Shown here piece after piece: positions 6,444 through 13,238 of a stretch of DNA of 13,238 nt. The stretch is from assembly GCA_964482685.1 (NCBI GenBank), contig CAYZZA010000034.1, positions 1 to 13,238 of the forward strand, read 5' to 3'. Source of the DNA: CAYZZA01 sp964482685. Its GTDB lineage: Bacteria; Bacillota; Bacilli; Lactobacillales; Carnobacteriaceae_A. The translations under genes and the position numbers were made by a program. The notes beneath the pieces were generated by a model. That model was not told the origin of the DNA and made no database searches. It was given only the letters and a program-made list of their open reading frames with translations. Numbering within the stretch: the first letter of the stretch is position 1; every line of letters starts with the position of its first letter.

Positions 6444-6989
6444 CTATTCCTCACGAATTAGCTTCACAAAACCAAGCGTCTGCGAAGCAGGAAGAATCGC
6501 AGCGTGACGGCCATGGTTGTCATATGCTTTAAAATACAAGGTCCCCTGTTCGTTTCGACCATACGCATAGACTAGGAGCCAGTGATTCTTATACCTACTT
6601 CCTAAAAGGGAGTTCGTCCCAACAATGACTGGAAGAGGTGCGTCTTTGGATAATTCCTTTACAACTGCTACATCTGGAATCAGCCCTGTCTTGGTTTGCC
6701 AACCGGGTACTTTTTTTAATGCGATATCCAATCCGCGCTTTACATCCCATGGGAACGTCCCTCTGTAAGGCAGAGCATATTCTATAGGACGTCGTAGCCC
6801 ATGAATCAATGTTTTTTCGTCTACATGGGTGCCATAGTATTCCTTAAACACATAATGCAACAACACACTGCTCACATAGGTTCCACAAATCCCTGGACGC
6901 TCGGTATTTTTCCATGTGCGGTATTCTCGAAAAGAAGCAGACGGCAATCCTGTCCAGCTTGTTGGCAATGAATCGTGTGGTTTTTTCAT
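6444..6989 (-). CDS. Papain-fold cysteine peptidase-like protein (C39-like), cytoplasmic
   Basis: A 181-residue protein with the pattern of a papain-like thiol peptidase of the C39-like group: candidate nucleophile C35 in RPGICGTYVSSVLLHYV, candidate base H136 in YKNHWLLVYAYG, and a third polar residue D157 or N158 in YFKAYDNHG. There is no signal peptide or membrane segment, unlike C39 peptidases fused to transporters or secreted ones, so it should act in the cytoplasm. ATG 6989 has AGGTGGAG just upstream. It lies 17 bp after the SNF2 helicase stop on the same strand, with a shared terminator at 6373-6414, so the two are very likely co-transcribed. I do not recognise an experimentally studied member. 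The peptidase assignment rests on motif spacing, and a substrate-binding pseudo-enzyme is possible. Confidence 0.7.
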   Translation of the reverse strand: MKKPHDSLPTSWTGLPSASFREYRTWKNTERPGICGTYVSSVLLHYVFKEYYGTHVDEKTLIHGLRRPIEYALPYRGTFPWDVKRGLDIALKKVPGWQTKTGLIPDVAVVKELSKDAPLPVIVGTNSLLGSRYKNHWLLVYAYGRNEQGTLYFKAYDNHGRHAAILPASQTLGFVKLIREE

Positions 6990-7006
6990 CGTGCTCCACC
7001 TCTTGT

Positions 7007-10000
7007 CTAGTCTCCAATGAGAGATAAGATATCTTCTTTGGATAAACTTGTCAAAGATTCTTCTCCTGTCTCAATGACAGAATCAATCAATTCTTTTTTC
7101 TTGTTTTGCAGTTCATTGATGCGTTCTTCAATGGTACCTTCGGCGATCATCCGAATAACTTGAACGGTTTTCTTCTGACCGTATCGGTGGACACGGTCAG
7201 CTGCTTGCTCTTCGATGGCAGGGTTCCACCAAGAATCATACAAAATGACGGTATCCCCACCGGTTAAGTTTAAACCTGTTCCCCCTGCTTTCAATGAAAT
7301 CAAAAACAAATCTTTTTCGCCTTCGTTGTAACGGGTAGTTAAATCTAAGCGGTCTTCTGATTTAGTGGATCCATCCAAGTAAAAATAGGAATACCCTGCT
7401 TTGTCAAATTCTTCTTTAATCAACGCCAACATAGACGTAAATTGTGAAAAGAGCACAATCCGGCGACCACTGGCCAACGCATCAGCGACAAATTCTTTTA
7501 GACGCTCTAACTTACTTGAGCCACCTGTGTAATCCGGCATAATCAACCGTGGGTCGCAACAAATTTGACGCAAACGCGTCATGCCCGCTAAAATTCGGAA
7601 ACGATTAGAATCAAATTCACTTTTTTCTGTTAATGTGTCGAGGTCCGAACGAATCAACTCAACTTGCGCTTGATACAGTTTCTTTTGTTCATCCGACAAC
7701 ATAATGTACTCGTTGGTTTCAATTTTTTCTGGCAGATCTTCCAATACATCTTTTTTCAATCGTCTTAAAATAAAGGGACGAATTTTTTGTGCAATCTCTG
7801 CTTGGTCCATTTCTTTGAAAGACTTGGCTGTACCAAACAATCCAGGCATCACAATTGAAAACAAGGTGTAAAGTTCCCCTAAATTGTTTTCAATTGGTGT
7901 ACCACTCAAAGCCAATTTTGTATGAGACGAAATGCTTTTTACGGCTTGTGTGGTTTTCGCGGCATTGTTTTTTACATATTGTGCTTCATCCAAAATAACG
8001 GTATGGAATGTCATATCCGTGTACAATTCCGCATCCCGCATAATCAGTGGATACGAGGTAATCCATACAGGCGTTTCATCTTCTTTGGCTTTTTCTACAA
8101 TAAGCTTGCGTTCTTCAGCTGTACCATGAATCAAGGTCGTAGAAATCGAAGGTGCAAACGATTCAAATTCTTTTTGCCAGTTAAACAACACACTAGATGG
8201 ACAAATGATCAAAAAGTAGCCTGGTTTTTCTTCTAAACACGACACGGTGTATCCAATGGTCTGTAACGTTTTTCCAAGTCCCATGTCATCGGCTAACACT
8301 CCACCAAATCCATAATGATCCAAGGTCTTTAACCATTTAATCCCGGTTTCTTGGTAAGGACGCAAAGTCGCCTGCAAACGTTTGGGAGCCGTAAACTCGA
8401 TGGTCTCCGGTGAGAACAGTTGGGAGACCAATTCTTTAAACTTCTTGCCTTTAGATATTTCTTCTTTTTCAGACAAAGCGAGTCCCTTGTATACTGGTAC
8501 CGCATTTTTCAATTCCAGTTCTTGCCATTTTAAATCCAACTGGTCGACATTTTCTTTTAGCGTTTGAAATGAATCTGTGTTGAGCTGGACCAATTGTCCA
8601 TTTGTTAAGCGAACAAATTTTTTCTTATCTGATAGTTGTTTCATCAAACGACGCAAGTCTTCTTTCGTCATGTCTTCGGCTTCAAAGGACACATCCAGCA
8701 TGTTGGATTTTTCATTCCACTCAATCTCAAGAGACGGTGAAGTAGACTCATCATAAAACAACTTATTGGCAGATGGCGTCAGTAACACCTCAAACGAATC
8801 CATCAAATCTGGAATGGCACCGTATAGAAAGTCGCCTACTACATCGGTATGGCTCAAAATCCATTCTTCTTTTTCATCTTGCCAACTCCGACTCGTGAGA
8901 CGAAGACGTTTCAACAAGCGCTTTTCTTCTTCGATGTTGCGAATAAAGATACTTTCATTCGTGTCTGTTTGGGTTTCATCTTGTAACGGCTCCACCACAA
9001 ACTCTCCATAATGAAATTCGGGTTTGACAAACAATTTGTTTTTTTCGTAATCAATTTTTAATTTAGGTTCCAATTCGTTGCGCACAAAGGTCTGTGCCAC
9101 TTCAGATGGAATGGTGACATCAATGTGTGCGTCTACTTGTGGCAAGTAGCGCGACACAAAGTCGGATGTTTCATCACTCGTCAACAAAATGCCCTGGTCT
9201 TTTGTATACGAAAAGGCATGTTTTAGTTGTTGGAGCTTCTCCATTTTTTTCTCAGATAAGAAATAAAACTGTTCTTCTTGTTTGACAAAGCGGGCGTCTT
9301 CATAAAATTCCAAGTCAGCCCACTCTTCCTCAGACAGACTAATCTTGATTTGGTCGTCGCCTACTTTTTCCATTGTTAATTCAACTGGAAGTTTTTCGCC
9401 TTCCATAAACAAGCGTGGTTTTCTCTTTTTTCCGGTTGCTTGATCAAATGAGCGTTTAAAAGATTTTGCGATATACCCTTCGTCACATTGGGCAATCAGC
9501 TGTAGAAATCGCTGCATGAATTGAGGTGGCACAATAAACTCTTTTGGACTTGAGAAATGCTGCACCGCTTCCACTGAGCTAAAGACATCGTCGACTTCAC
9601 GAATCGTCTCTAACAAAAGGCGATCGGCTTCTTTCAACGTATACGCCTCTTCCGAATACGTAAACCGTTTGCCAAAAGTGACTTCGTTGCCTTCCAACAA
9701 GTCCTCCACGACTCCACGAATGTCTTGAACCACATACAAATACTCTTCTCCTACCCGCATCGTAAGTGCAAACGGTTGGAAAAACTCCGGTTTGCCAATT
9801 AACAGAGTAAACTCAATAATGACTGGTTTTTGTTGCATCGTACGTCTGATAATATCCGCTTCGTTTTCTTCGTACCGAAACAACTCGGCCACTGCTTGAC
9901 GATTGAGGACATCTGATTGAGACGCCACGGAAACAGTGCCTGATTGCCCATCTCCAGTTGGGATATCGGCTGCTTCTACTTGATTGAGCGCAAACATGGC

Positions 10001-10270
10001 CGCCACGACGTGTTGACACCCACCTGTAAAGTTTGGGAAGTCTGAACATGTACAGTGGTACCGTTTGGCTACCCCATTTGGATAAAAGCCCCAACTCACT
10101 TCATTGTCGCCATTTTCTTCCACATGTATGGTCACACCGTTTTTCTCAGGTTCTGCGGTTAGGTTTCCTGTACGGTGGTCTTTAAACAAGGCTTTGCCAC
10201 GTAAATAGACAGTATCATTGGTCGCCACATTTTGAATTGTAGAATCTGGGAAAAATTGTTTTTTTATCAA
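7007..10270 (-). CDS. SNF2-family ATPase/helicase with N-terminal SWIM zinc finger
   Basis: A 1087-residue protein. The SWIM zinc finger is at 73-87 (C73, C75, C85, H87). A bacterial SNF2-associated region fills about 130-620. The SNF2 ATPase core follows: RPYQETGIKWLK (637-648), Walker A DDMGLGKT (661-668, K667), DEAQ box (761-764), SGTP motif III (789-792). The helicase C domain holds FSQFTSML, DGSTKSEDR, motif V SLKAGGTGLNLT (992-1003) and motif VI QAADRVHRYGQ (1022-1032). It resembles B. subtilis YwqA, where a SWIM protein (YwqB) is a separate gene; here both are fused. Such ATPases translocate on DNA and remodel protein-DNA complexes; the physiological role in Bacilli is unclear. The start is TTG 10270: an in-frame TGA directly precedes it, excluding an earlier start, and AAAGGA lies 11 nt upstream. 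Followed by the C39-like gene. Confidence 0.93.
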   Translation of the reverse strand: MIKKQFFPDSTIQNVATNDTVYLRGKALFKDHRTGNLTAEPEKNGVTIHVEENGDNEVSWGFYPNGVAKRYHCTCSDFPNFTGGCQHVVAAMFALNQVEAADIPTGDGQSGTVSVASQSDVLNRQAVAELFRYEENEADIIRRTMQQKPVIIEFTLLIGKPEFFQPFALTMRVGEEYLYVVQDIRGVVEDLLEGNEVTFGKRFTYSEEAYTLKEADRLLLETIREVDDVFSSVEAVQHFSSPKEFIVPPQFMQRFLQLIAQCDEGYIAKSFKRSFDQATGKKRKPRLFMEGEKLPVELTMEKVGDDQIKISLSEEEWADLEFYEDARFVKQEEQFYFLSEKKMEKLQQLKHAFSYTKDQGILLTSDETSDFVSRYLPQVDAHIDVTIPSEVAQTFVRNELEPKLKIDYEKNKLFVKPEFHYGEFVVEPLQDETQTDTNESIFIRNIEEEKRLLKRLRLTSRSWQDEKEEWILSHTDVVGDFLYGAIPDLMDSFEVLLTPSANKLFYDESTSPSLEIEWNEKSNMLDVSFEAEDMTKEDLRRLMKQLSDKKKFVRLTNGQLVQLNTDSFQTLKENVDQLDLKWQELELKNAVPVYKGLALSEKEEISKGKKFKELVSQLFSPETIEFTAPKRLQATLRPYQETGIKWLKTLDHYGFGGVLADDMGLGKTLQTIGYTVSCLEEKPGYFLIICPSSVLFNWQKEFESFAPSISTTLIHGTAEERKLIVEKAKEDETPVWITSYPLIMRDAELYTDMTFHTVILDEAQYVKNNAAKTTQAVKSISSHTKLALSGTPIENNLGELYTLFSIVMPGLFGTAKSFKEMDQAEIAQKIRPFILRRLKKDVLEDLPEKIETNEYIMLSDEQKKLYQAQVELIRSDLDTLTEKSEFDSNRFRILAGMTRLRQICCDPRLIMPDYTGGSSKLERLKEFVADALASGRRIVLFSQFTSMLALIKEEFDKAGYSYFYLDGSTKSEDRLDLTTRYNEGEKDLFLISLKAGGTGLNLTGGDTVILYDSWWNPAIEEQAADRVHRYGQKKTVQVIRMIAEGTIEERINELQNKKKELIDSVIETGEESLTSLSKEDILSLIGD

Positions 10271-10313
10271 TCAAGCTCAATTCCTTTGTCTGAAAGTATC
10301 ATTCATTTCTTTT

Positions 10314-10342
10314 AGTATACCAAACATATGTGAAACCGCGAA
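10314..10342 (-). promoter_or_regulatory. Promoter of the SNF2-peptidase pair
   Basis: Minus-strand extended -10 TGgTATACT (hexamer 10314-10319), 17-bp spacer, weak -35 TTCGCG (10337-10342). It lies about 45 bp ahead of the TTG start at 10270. No other good promoter is seen in that interval. Confidence 0.6.
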
Positions 10343-10365
10343 AGAACAAACTTGAATTAAACCGA

Positions 10366-10460
10366 CCTGTCTTTCCACGGACAGCATGCGTGGGCTAAAC
10401 GTCTGTTGATTGGTTGCTTCATTTTGAGGCACTGCCTGTAAAATGGACGTTTCGGCAGCT
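10366..10460. other. Cluster of overlapping inverted repeats, possible structured RNA
   Basis: Within 95 bp there are several inverted repeats: CTGTC/GACAG (10367-10371, 10380-10384); CCACG/CGTGG (10375-10379, 10389-10393), which overlaps the first; AAACGTC/GACGTTT (10397-10403, 10446-10452) enclosing CATTTT/AAAATG (10420-10425, 10440-10445) and AGGC/GCCT; and CTGCC/GGCAG (10432-10436, 10455-10459), which would compete with the nested hairpin. A T-rich stretch (about 10466-10483) follows on the plus strand. No known riboswitch or T-box motif was recognised, and I see no confident promoter for it. The rest of 10343-10690 holds no supportable gene. Confidence 0.4.
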
Positions 10461-10507
10461 TGTTTGCTTTTTATTTGTTTTTAACTGTGTTTCTGTTTCT
10501 ATGATGT

Positions 10508-10592
10508 AGATGCTCTATCTTCTATCTATCTCTTTGTCTACCATATTCTCTCTAGATGTCTATGTCTCTCTATACGTGATTCTGTCTCCCTA
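10508..10592 (+). repeat. Pyrimidine-rich low-complexity tract
   Basis: The plus strand is dominated by TCTAT, TCTCT and TGTCT words over about 85 bp with few runs of purines. It merges into three copies of ATACGTG (10572-10578, 10598-10604, 10618-10624). The short hydrophobic reading frames it allows look like composition artefacts. Function unknown. Confidence 0.6.
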
Positions 10593-10801
10593 TACGTATA
10601 CGTGCTTTTTTACTCTAATACGTGGCATTGAGTGCCTCACGAAAAAATATGCTCTCTATTTTTTAATACATCTTTTACTGGCACGCTTTTAGAAAGGAGA
10701 AGTAGAAAGGAGGAGGTTTCTCGTATAAAGATATCATTTATCCGCTGTTTATCAAAAACATCCCTTCTTTTTCAAAAGTCCATTTATTCTGGCTTCGTTT
10801 T

Positions 10802-10810
10802 TGATATGAT
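10802..10810 (+). promoter_or_regulatory. ridA promoter (extended -10)
   Basis: Extended -10 TGaTATGAT (hexamer 10805-10810) after a T-rich run, with no clear -35 at 17-18 bp. It would give a very short leader before the ridA ribosome binding site. Two Shine-Dalgarno-like sequences farther upstream (AAAGGAG near 10694, AAAGGAGGAGG at 10706-10716) have no start codon at proper distance. Confidence 0.5.
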
Positions 10811-10837
10811 AGAGAAAAGAGAATTGGAGTGAAGCAC

Positions 10838-11224
10838 ATGACAAATCAATTGCCTAAAGCGGTCGGTCCGTACGCTGCTTATCGTACAGCCGGTCCCTAC
10901 TTATTTACCTCTGGACAACTTCCACTAGATCCTGAAACCAACGAATTGAATGGCAAAGATGTTGCTAGTCAAACTCGTCAAAGTTTAGAAAACGTCCAAA
11001 CGATTTTGAAACTCAACAACGGTTCCTTACAAGACATTGTCAAAACAACTGTGTACCTGGATTCCATGGATGATTTCTCAGAGATGAACGCCGTGTACCA
11101 AACCTACTTTACAGAGCCTTACCCAGCCCGTACAGCGTTTGAAGTAGGCAAATTGCCTAAGGGAGCGTTAGTTGAAATCGAAGCAGTCGCCTACTTGCCC
11201 GCTTCTGAAAAAGTAGACGAGTAA
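10838..11224 (+). CDS. ridA: RidA family enamine/imine deaminase (YjgF/YER057c/UK114)
   Basis: A 128-residue RidA protein, the usual family length. RidA hydrolyses reactive 2-aminoacrylate and other enamine/imine intermediates released by PLP enzymes, giving ketoacids and ammonia; it forms a cytoplasmic trimer. Diagnostic features are PKAVGPYAAY at the N-terminus, LFTSGQLPLDP (22-32), QSLENVQTILK, DIVKTTVYLDSMDDFSEMN, PARTAFEV with the catalytic arginine R98, and LPKGALVEIEAVAY with E115. I chose ATG 10838 because GGAGTG ends 6 nt upstream; the in-frame GTG at 10829 overlaps that ribosome binding site. It is followed after 50 bp by the YqxD-family gene, with a hairpin but no U-tract between, so the two probably share a transcript. 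Confidence 0.94.
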   Translation: MTNQLPKAVGPYAAYRTAGPYLFTSGQLPLDPETNELNGKDVASQTRQSLENVQTILKLNNGSLQDIVKTTVYLDSMDDFSEMNAVYQTYFTEPYPARTAFEVGKLPKGALVEIEAVAYLPASEKVDE

Positions 11225-11234
11225 ACAGCGCACC

Positions 11235-11252
11235 GTCCTCAAAAAAGAGGAC
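11235..11252 (+). other. Intercistronic hairpin without U-tract
   Basis: GTCCTC (11235-11240) and GAGGAC (11247-11252) form a perfect 6-bp stem around an A6 loop between ridA and the next gene. The following sequence is CAAAAGAAAGGAAG, which contains the next gene's ribosome binding site, so it is not a standard terminator. It could affect mRNA stability or act as a weak attenuator. Confidence 0.5.
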
Positions 11253-11274
11253 CAAAAGAAAGGAAGACCGACAC

Positions 11275-11766
11275 ATGCATATTTATGTGGATGCAGATGC
11301 CTGTCCGGTAAAAGAAATCATCATTGAAGAAGCAGGTATCTTTGGGGTTTCTGTGACTCTCGTGTCAAGCATTGCCCACTTTTCAACCAAAGCACACCCG
11401 GAACATGTGCGTGTGGTCTATGTAGACACCGGAGCTGAAGCTGCCGATTATAAATTGCTTTCGTTTGTGCGCTCTGGCGATATACTCATCACCCAAGATT
11501 ATGGATTAGCCTCACTCGCACTGCCTAAAGGCACCCGTGTCTTAAATCAAAAAGGCTATGCGTATACTACTGAAAATATCGATGCACTCTTACAACAGCG
11601 GTACTTTAGTGCGTTGCAACGAAACAGTGGGCAGCGAACCAAAGGACCCAAACCGTTTACGTCAAAAGATAAAGATACTTTTCGTTTGTTGTTTCAACGT
11701 ATCTTACACGCACTCCCTAGACCTGAAATGCCTTCTGAATTTGAGAAAGAGCCTCCTTCCATTTGA
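11275..11766 (+). CDS. yqxD: YaiI/YqxD family protein (UPF0178, DUF188)
   Basis: A 163-residue protein clearly of the UPF0178/DUF188 family (B. subtilis YqxD, E. coli YaiI). Signatures are MHIYVDADACPVK (1-13), VVYVDTGAEAADYKLLSFV (47-65), SGDILITQDYGLASLALPKG (67-86) and a C-terminal basic segment GQRTKGPKPFTSKDKDTF. The conserved acidic residues D6, D8, D51, D58, D69 and D75 suggest a metal-binding, possibly PIN-like nuclease fold; this is inference, as the family has no agreed function. ATG 11275 is preceded by AAAGGAAG. Second gene after ridA, with its own terminator overlapping the end of the coding region. Confidence 0.92.
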   Translation: MHIYVDADACPVKEIIIEEAGIFGVSVTLVSSIAHFSTKAHPEHVRVVYVDTGAEAADYKLLSFVRSGDILITQDYGLASLALPKGTRVLNQKGYAYTTENIDALLQQRYFSALQRNSGQRTKGPKPFTSKDKDTFRLLFQRILHALPRPEMPSEFEKEPPSI

Positions 11767-11783
11767 GGAAAGAGCTCTTTTTT
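11746..11783 (+). terminator. Intrinsic terminator of the ridA-yqxD operon
   Basis: AAAGAGC (11746-11752, inside the last codons) pairs with GCTCTTT (11774-11780), with an inner TTCC/GGAA stem, and the strand runs into T6 (11778-11783). The stop codon lies in the loop region. Confidence 0.8.
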
Positions 11784-11861
11784 AGTTTAAAACGGCTCGA
11801 AGTCTAAAAGTAAAGAAGCGAGAAAGCATAGAAGTAAGGAGAAAGTGAGGAAATAACAAAA

Positions 11862-11876
11862 GACCGTACGAACGAA
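11862..11876 (+). repeat. 15-bp motif GACCGTACGAACGAA, copy 1
   Basis: Differs by one base from the copy at 12349-12363. This copy lies in the gene-free stretch after the yqxD terminator, about 35 bp before an orphan Shine-Dalgarno. It contains CGTACG and could be half of an operator or a remnant of a duplicated leader. Confidence 0.55.
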
Positions 11877-11911
11877 ATACAACGCCTCTATATTTTTTAC
11901 GTCCATGCGCT

Positions 11912-11923
11912 AAAGGGAGGTGA
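11912..11923 (+). other. Orphan Shine-Dalgarno sequence
   Basis: AAAGGGAGGTGA is nearly a full complement of the 16S rRNA 3' end, yet no ATG or TTG lies 5-12 nt downstream. The overlapping GTG (11920) opens a frame that runs through the strong terminator at 12030-12065, so I do not call a gene. It may be the relic of a deleted or rearranged gene whose terminator remains. Confidence 0.5.
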
Positions 11924-12029
11924 ATTTAACTAGCTTTCTACATTCTCCTGCATGTATAGCGTTGCACCGTTTCATCATTATACTCAAGCAGATAAACACC
12001 CCCAACACTCTGTTCTTTTATATGGACCT

Positions 12030-12065
12030 ACACCTCTTTCCGTTTTATACGAAAGAGGTGTTTTT
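12030..12065 (+). terminator. Strong intrinsic terminator without an evident upstream gene
   Basis: ACACCTCTTTC (12030-12040) and GAAAGAGGTGT (12051-12061) form a perfect 11-bp stem with a 10-nt loop, followed by T5. The yqxD terminator is already at 11746-11783, so this one implies another short transcript from about 11880-12030 or a relic. The remainder, 12066-12300, shows a few imperfect hairpins and no supportable gene. Confidence 0.85.
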
Positions 12066-12302
12066 GTCTGGATGCTTCATTTTGTCTAGCTCTTTGTACG
12101 CACATAGCAAGCATACTTGCACACATTTTCTTTTGTCATAGATGTTCTTCCATAGACCTCCTCACACACAGAGGATTGGTCTTGGGTATGAGACAGGTTT
12201 GTCTGTTTCACATAAAGAGGTTTCTCACTGTTGCATCTCACGTCCTATAAGGCTGATCCTACATGCTTATTCTTATTGAAGCCCCGTCTGAAAGGGATCT
12301 AG

Positions 12303-12331
12303 TAGGCAGATAAAACAAAAGATGATATAAT
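12303..12331 (+). promoter_or_regulatory. Promoter of the polysaccharide deacetylase gene
   Basis: -35 TAGGCA (12303-12308), 17-bp spacer, extended -10 TGaTATAAT (hexamer 12326-12331). Predicted transcription starts near 12338, giving a leader of about 125 nt that begins almost at the second copy of the 15-bp motif. Confidence 0.7.
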
Positions 12332-12348
12332 TTAGGTAGTCAGATGAG

Positions 12349-12363
12349 GACCGTGCGAACGAA
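12349..12363 (+). repeat. 15-bp motif GACCGTGCGAACGAA, copy 2
   Basis: One mismatch from the copy at 11862-11876. It lies 10-25 nt inside the predicted leader of the deacetylase gene, where a DNA- or RNA-binding regulator could act. Confidence 0.55.
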
Positions 12364-12464
12364 CAAATCTTCAAATAGACTTCAAAAAAAGACTCACCAA
12401 AAGAATCCTTTCTGGCAAAAGACCTTTGTCCCTTGTGAACAGATAATGAAAGAGAGGTATACAC

Positions 12465-13238
12465 GTGAACATATACGCACAAGACACCCGTTCTTGGGGT
12501 GCTCGTATCCAGAAATGGATTACTGCCCTGGTTCTCCTCGTCTCTTTCTCGTTTCTAGTGCCTGTAGTGACAGAAGCCGCTTCAGCAACCACTGTCACAA
12601 AAGGACAAACCACTCAAAAAGTTATTGCCTTAACTTTTGATGATGGCTCAGATGGAAAAAACACCGACAAAATTCTCAAAATTCTAAAAGACAATAACGT
12701 ACCCGCTACATTCTTTCTCACAGGCTCTGGTGCTCATGCGCATCCTCAGTTTATTAAAAACATCGTACACGCTGGACACGAAATTGGCAATCACTCCTAC
12801 ACACATCCGCATTTCACTCAATTGTCCGCTGCACAAATTACCTCCGAACTTCAGAAAACAGAAGCCAAAATCCAATCTCTTACTGGAAAAACAACCAAGC
12901 CCCTCTTTAGACCACCGTATGGCGAATACGATGCTAAAACCTTACAGGCGGTTGGGAATGCCGGATACACCCATTCCATTATGTGGACTGTAGATACCTT
13001 GGACTGGAAAGGAACCTCTGCAAGTGCCATTACCAAACGGGTGATGGACAAGTTAACACCCGGCGCTATCGTCTTGATGCATACCGGAGAAGGGGCTCCA
13101 GGAACACCAGCTGCGCTTCCAGGAATGATTCAACAACTTAAAGCAAAAGGATATACATTTGTGACTGTAGGAAACATGTTAAAACTCCCACAACCCCCCT
13201 CTACTGGAACGACGTACACTGTTCAACCTGGAGATACA
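12465..13238 (+). CDS. Secreted polysaccharide deacetylase (NodB family) with C-terminal LysM, partial
   Basis: The first 258 residues are in the window; the frame is open at the right edge. A signal peptide is visible: basic residues R9, R14, K18, hydrophobic 19-36, probable cleavage after ASA (39-41). The NodB catalytic domain follows with all motifs: TFDDG (57-61, D59 and D60), zinc-binding H110 and H114 in NHSYTH, RPPYGEYD (149-156), DTLDW (177-181) and VLMHTG with H206. After a short proline linker, TYTVQPGDT begins a LysM peptidoglycan-binding domain cut by the window. It should de-N-acetylate cell-wall glycan (peptidoglycan or chitin-type) outside the cell; the exact substrate cannot be told. 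Start GTG 12465 has AGAGAGGT 6 nt upstream, and a promoter with extended -10 lies at 12303-12331. Confidence 0.92.
   Translation, partial: MNIYAQDTRSWGARIQKWITALVLLVSFSFLVPVVTEAASATTVTKGQTTQKVIALTFDDGSDGKNTDKILKILKDNNVPATFFLTGSGAHAHPQFIKNIVHAGHEIGNHSYTHPHFTQLSAAQITSELQKTEAKIQSLTGKTTKPLFRPPYGEYDAKTLQAVGNAGYTHSIMWTVDTLDWKGTSASAITKRVMDKLTPGAIVLMHTGEGAPGTPAALPGMIQQLKAKGYTFVTVGNMLKLPQPPSTGTTYTVQPGDT

Noticed and set aside
10510..10832. Two short plus-strand reading frames upstream of ridA
   Set aside because: They come from the pyrimidine-rich tract, have no well-placed start, and one overlaps the ridA promoter and ribosome binding site.
11920..12141. GTG-initiated 73-residue frame overlapping a strong Shine-Dalgarno
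   Set aside because: The GTG lies inside the ribosome binding site, the frame reads through a perfect intrinsic terminator, and the protein shows no recognisable family.
12344..12640. Plus-strand frame overlapping the deacetylase start
   Set aside because: It overlaps the signal peptide and the first NodB codons in another frame; its sequence is a shadow of the real gene.
1..13238. CRISPR array, tRNA, insertion sequence or phage genes
   Set aside because: No regularly spaced direct repeats, tRNA T-loop motifs, transposase motifs or phage proteins were found on either strand.

Overview
The window looks like chromosomal DNA of a low-to-moderate G+C Firmicute of class Bacilli. Evidence is PerR, RecX, MutY, the nucleotide phosphatase Ntdp, a YqxD protein and a YwqA-like SNF2 helicase, along with AGGAGG-type ribosome binding sites, sigma-A promoters and U-tailed terminators. 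The recX-mutY-ntdp grouping and the loss of the MutY iron-sulfur ligands point toward Lactobacillales or relatives rather than Bacillus itself. I do not name a genus.

Layout. (1) 1-361: no protein gene. On the minus strand it carries tandem TTGACA-type promoters followed by a boxA-like element, as found ahead of an rRNA operon that would lie to the left. (2) 362-2191: perR (minus) is divergent from an aromatic acid exporter-type membrane protein (plus). An 11-bp triplicate repeat sits between them, and a strong bidirectional terminator closes the block. (3) 2209-4916: a minus-strand group recX-mutY-ntdp. recX is split by a frameshift in an A7 run, and MutY keeps only one of the four cluster cysteines. 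(4) 5050-6344: a decayed AraC-family regulator gene with one long surviving ORF, closed by a second bidirectional terminator. (5) 6444-10270: a minus-strand pair, a SWIM-SNF2 helicase followed 17 bp later by a small papain-fold (C39-like) protein with no signal peptide. (6) 10271-10837: about 570 bp without a supportable protein gene, with overlapping inverted repeats and a pyrimidine-rich tract. (7) 10838-11766: ridA and a YaiI/YqxD-family gene as a plus-strand operon with terminator. (8) 11784-12464: about 680 bp without a supportable gene, holding an orphan Shine-Dalgarno sequence, a terminator and two copies of a 15-bp motif. (9) 12465-13238: start of a secreted polysaccharide deacetylase whose C-terminal LysM domain runs off the window.

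How the genes relate. perR senses peroxide; mutY (8-oxoguanine repair) and recX (RecA modulation) are DNA-damage functions, so the left half has an oxidative-stress and genome-maintenance flavour. ridA is metabolite damage control. The right edge is cell-wall modification. No phage, insertion sequence, CRISPR array or complete defence island was seen. The most noteworthy points are the clusterless MutY, the recX frameshift, the SNF2-protease pair and the structured non-coding stretch at 10366-10460.
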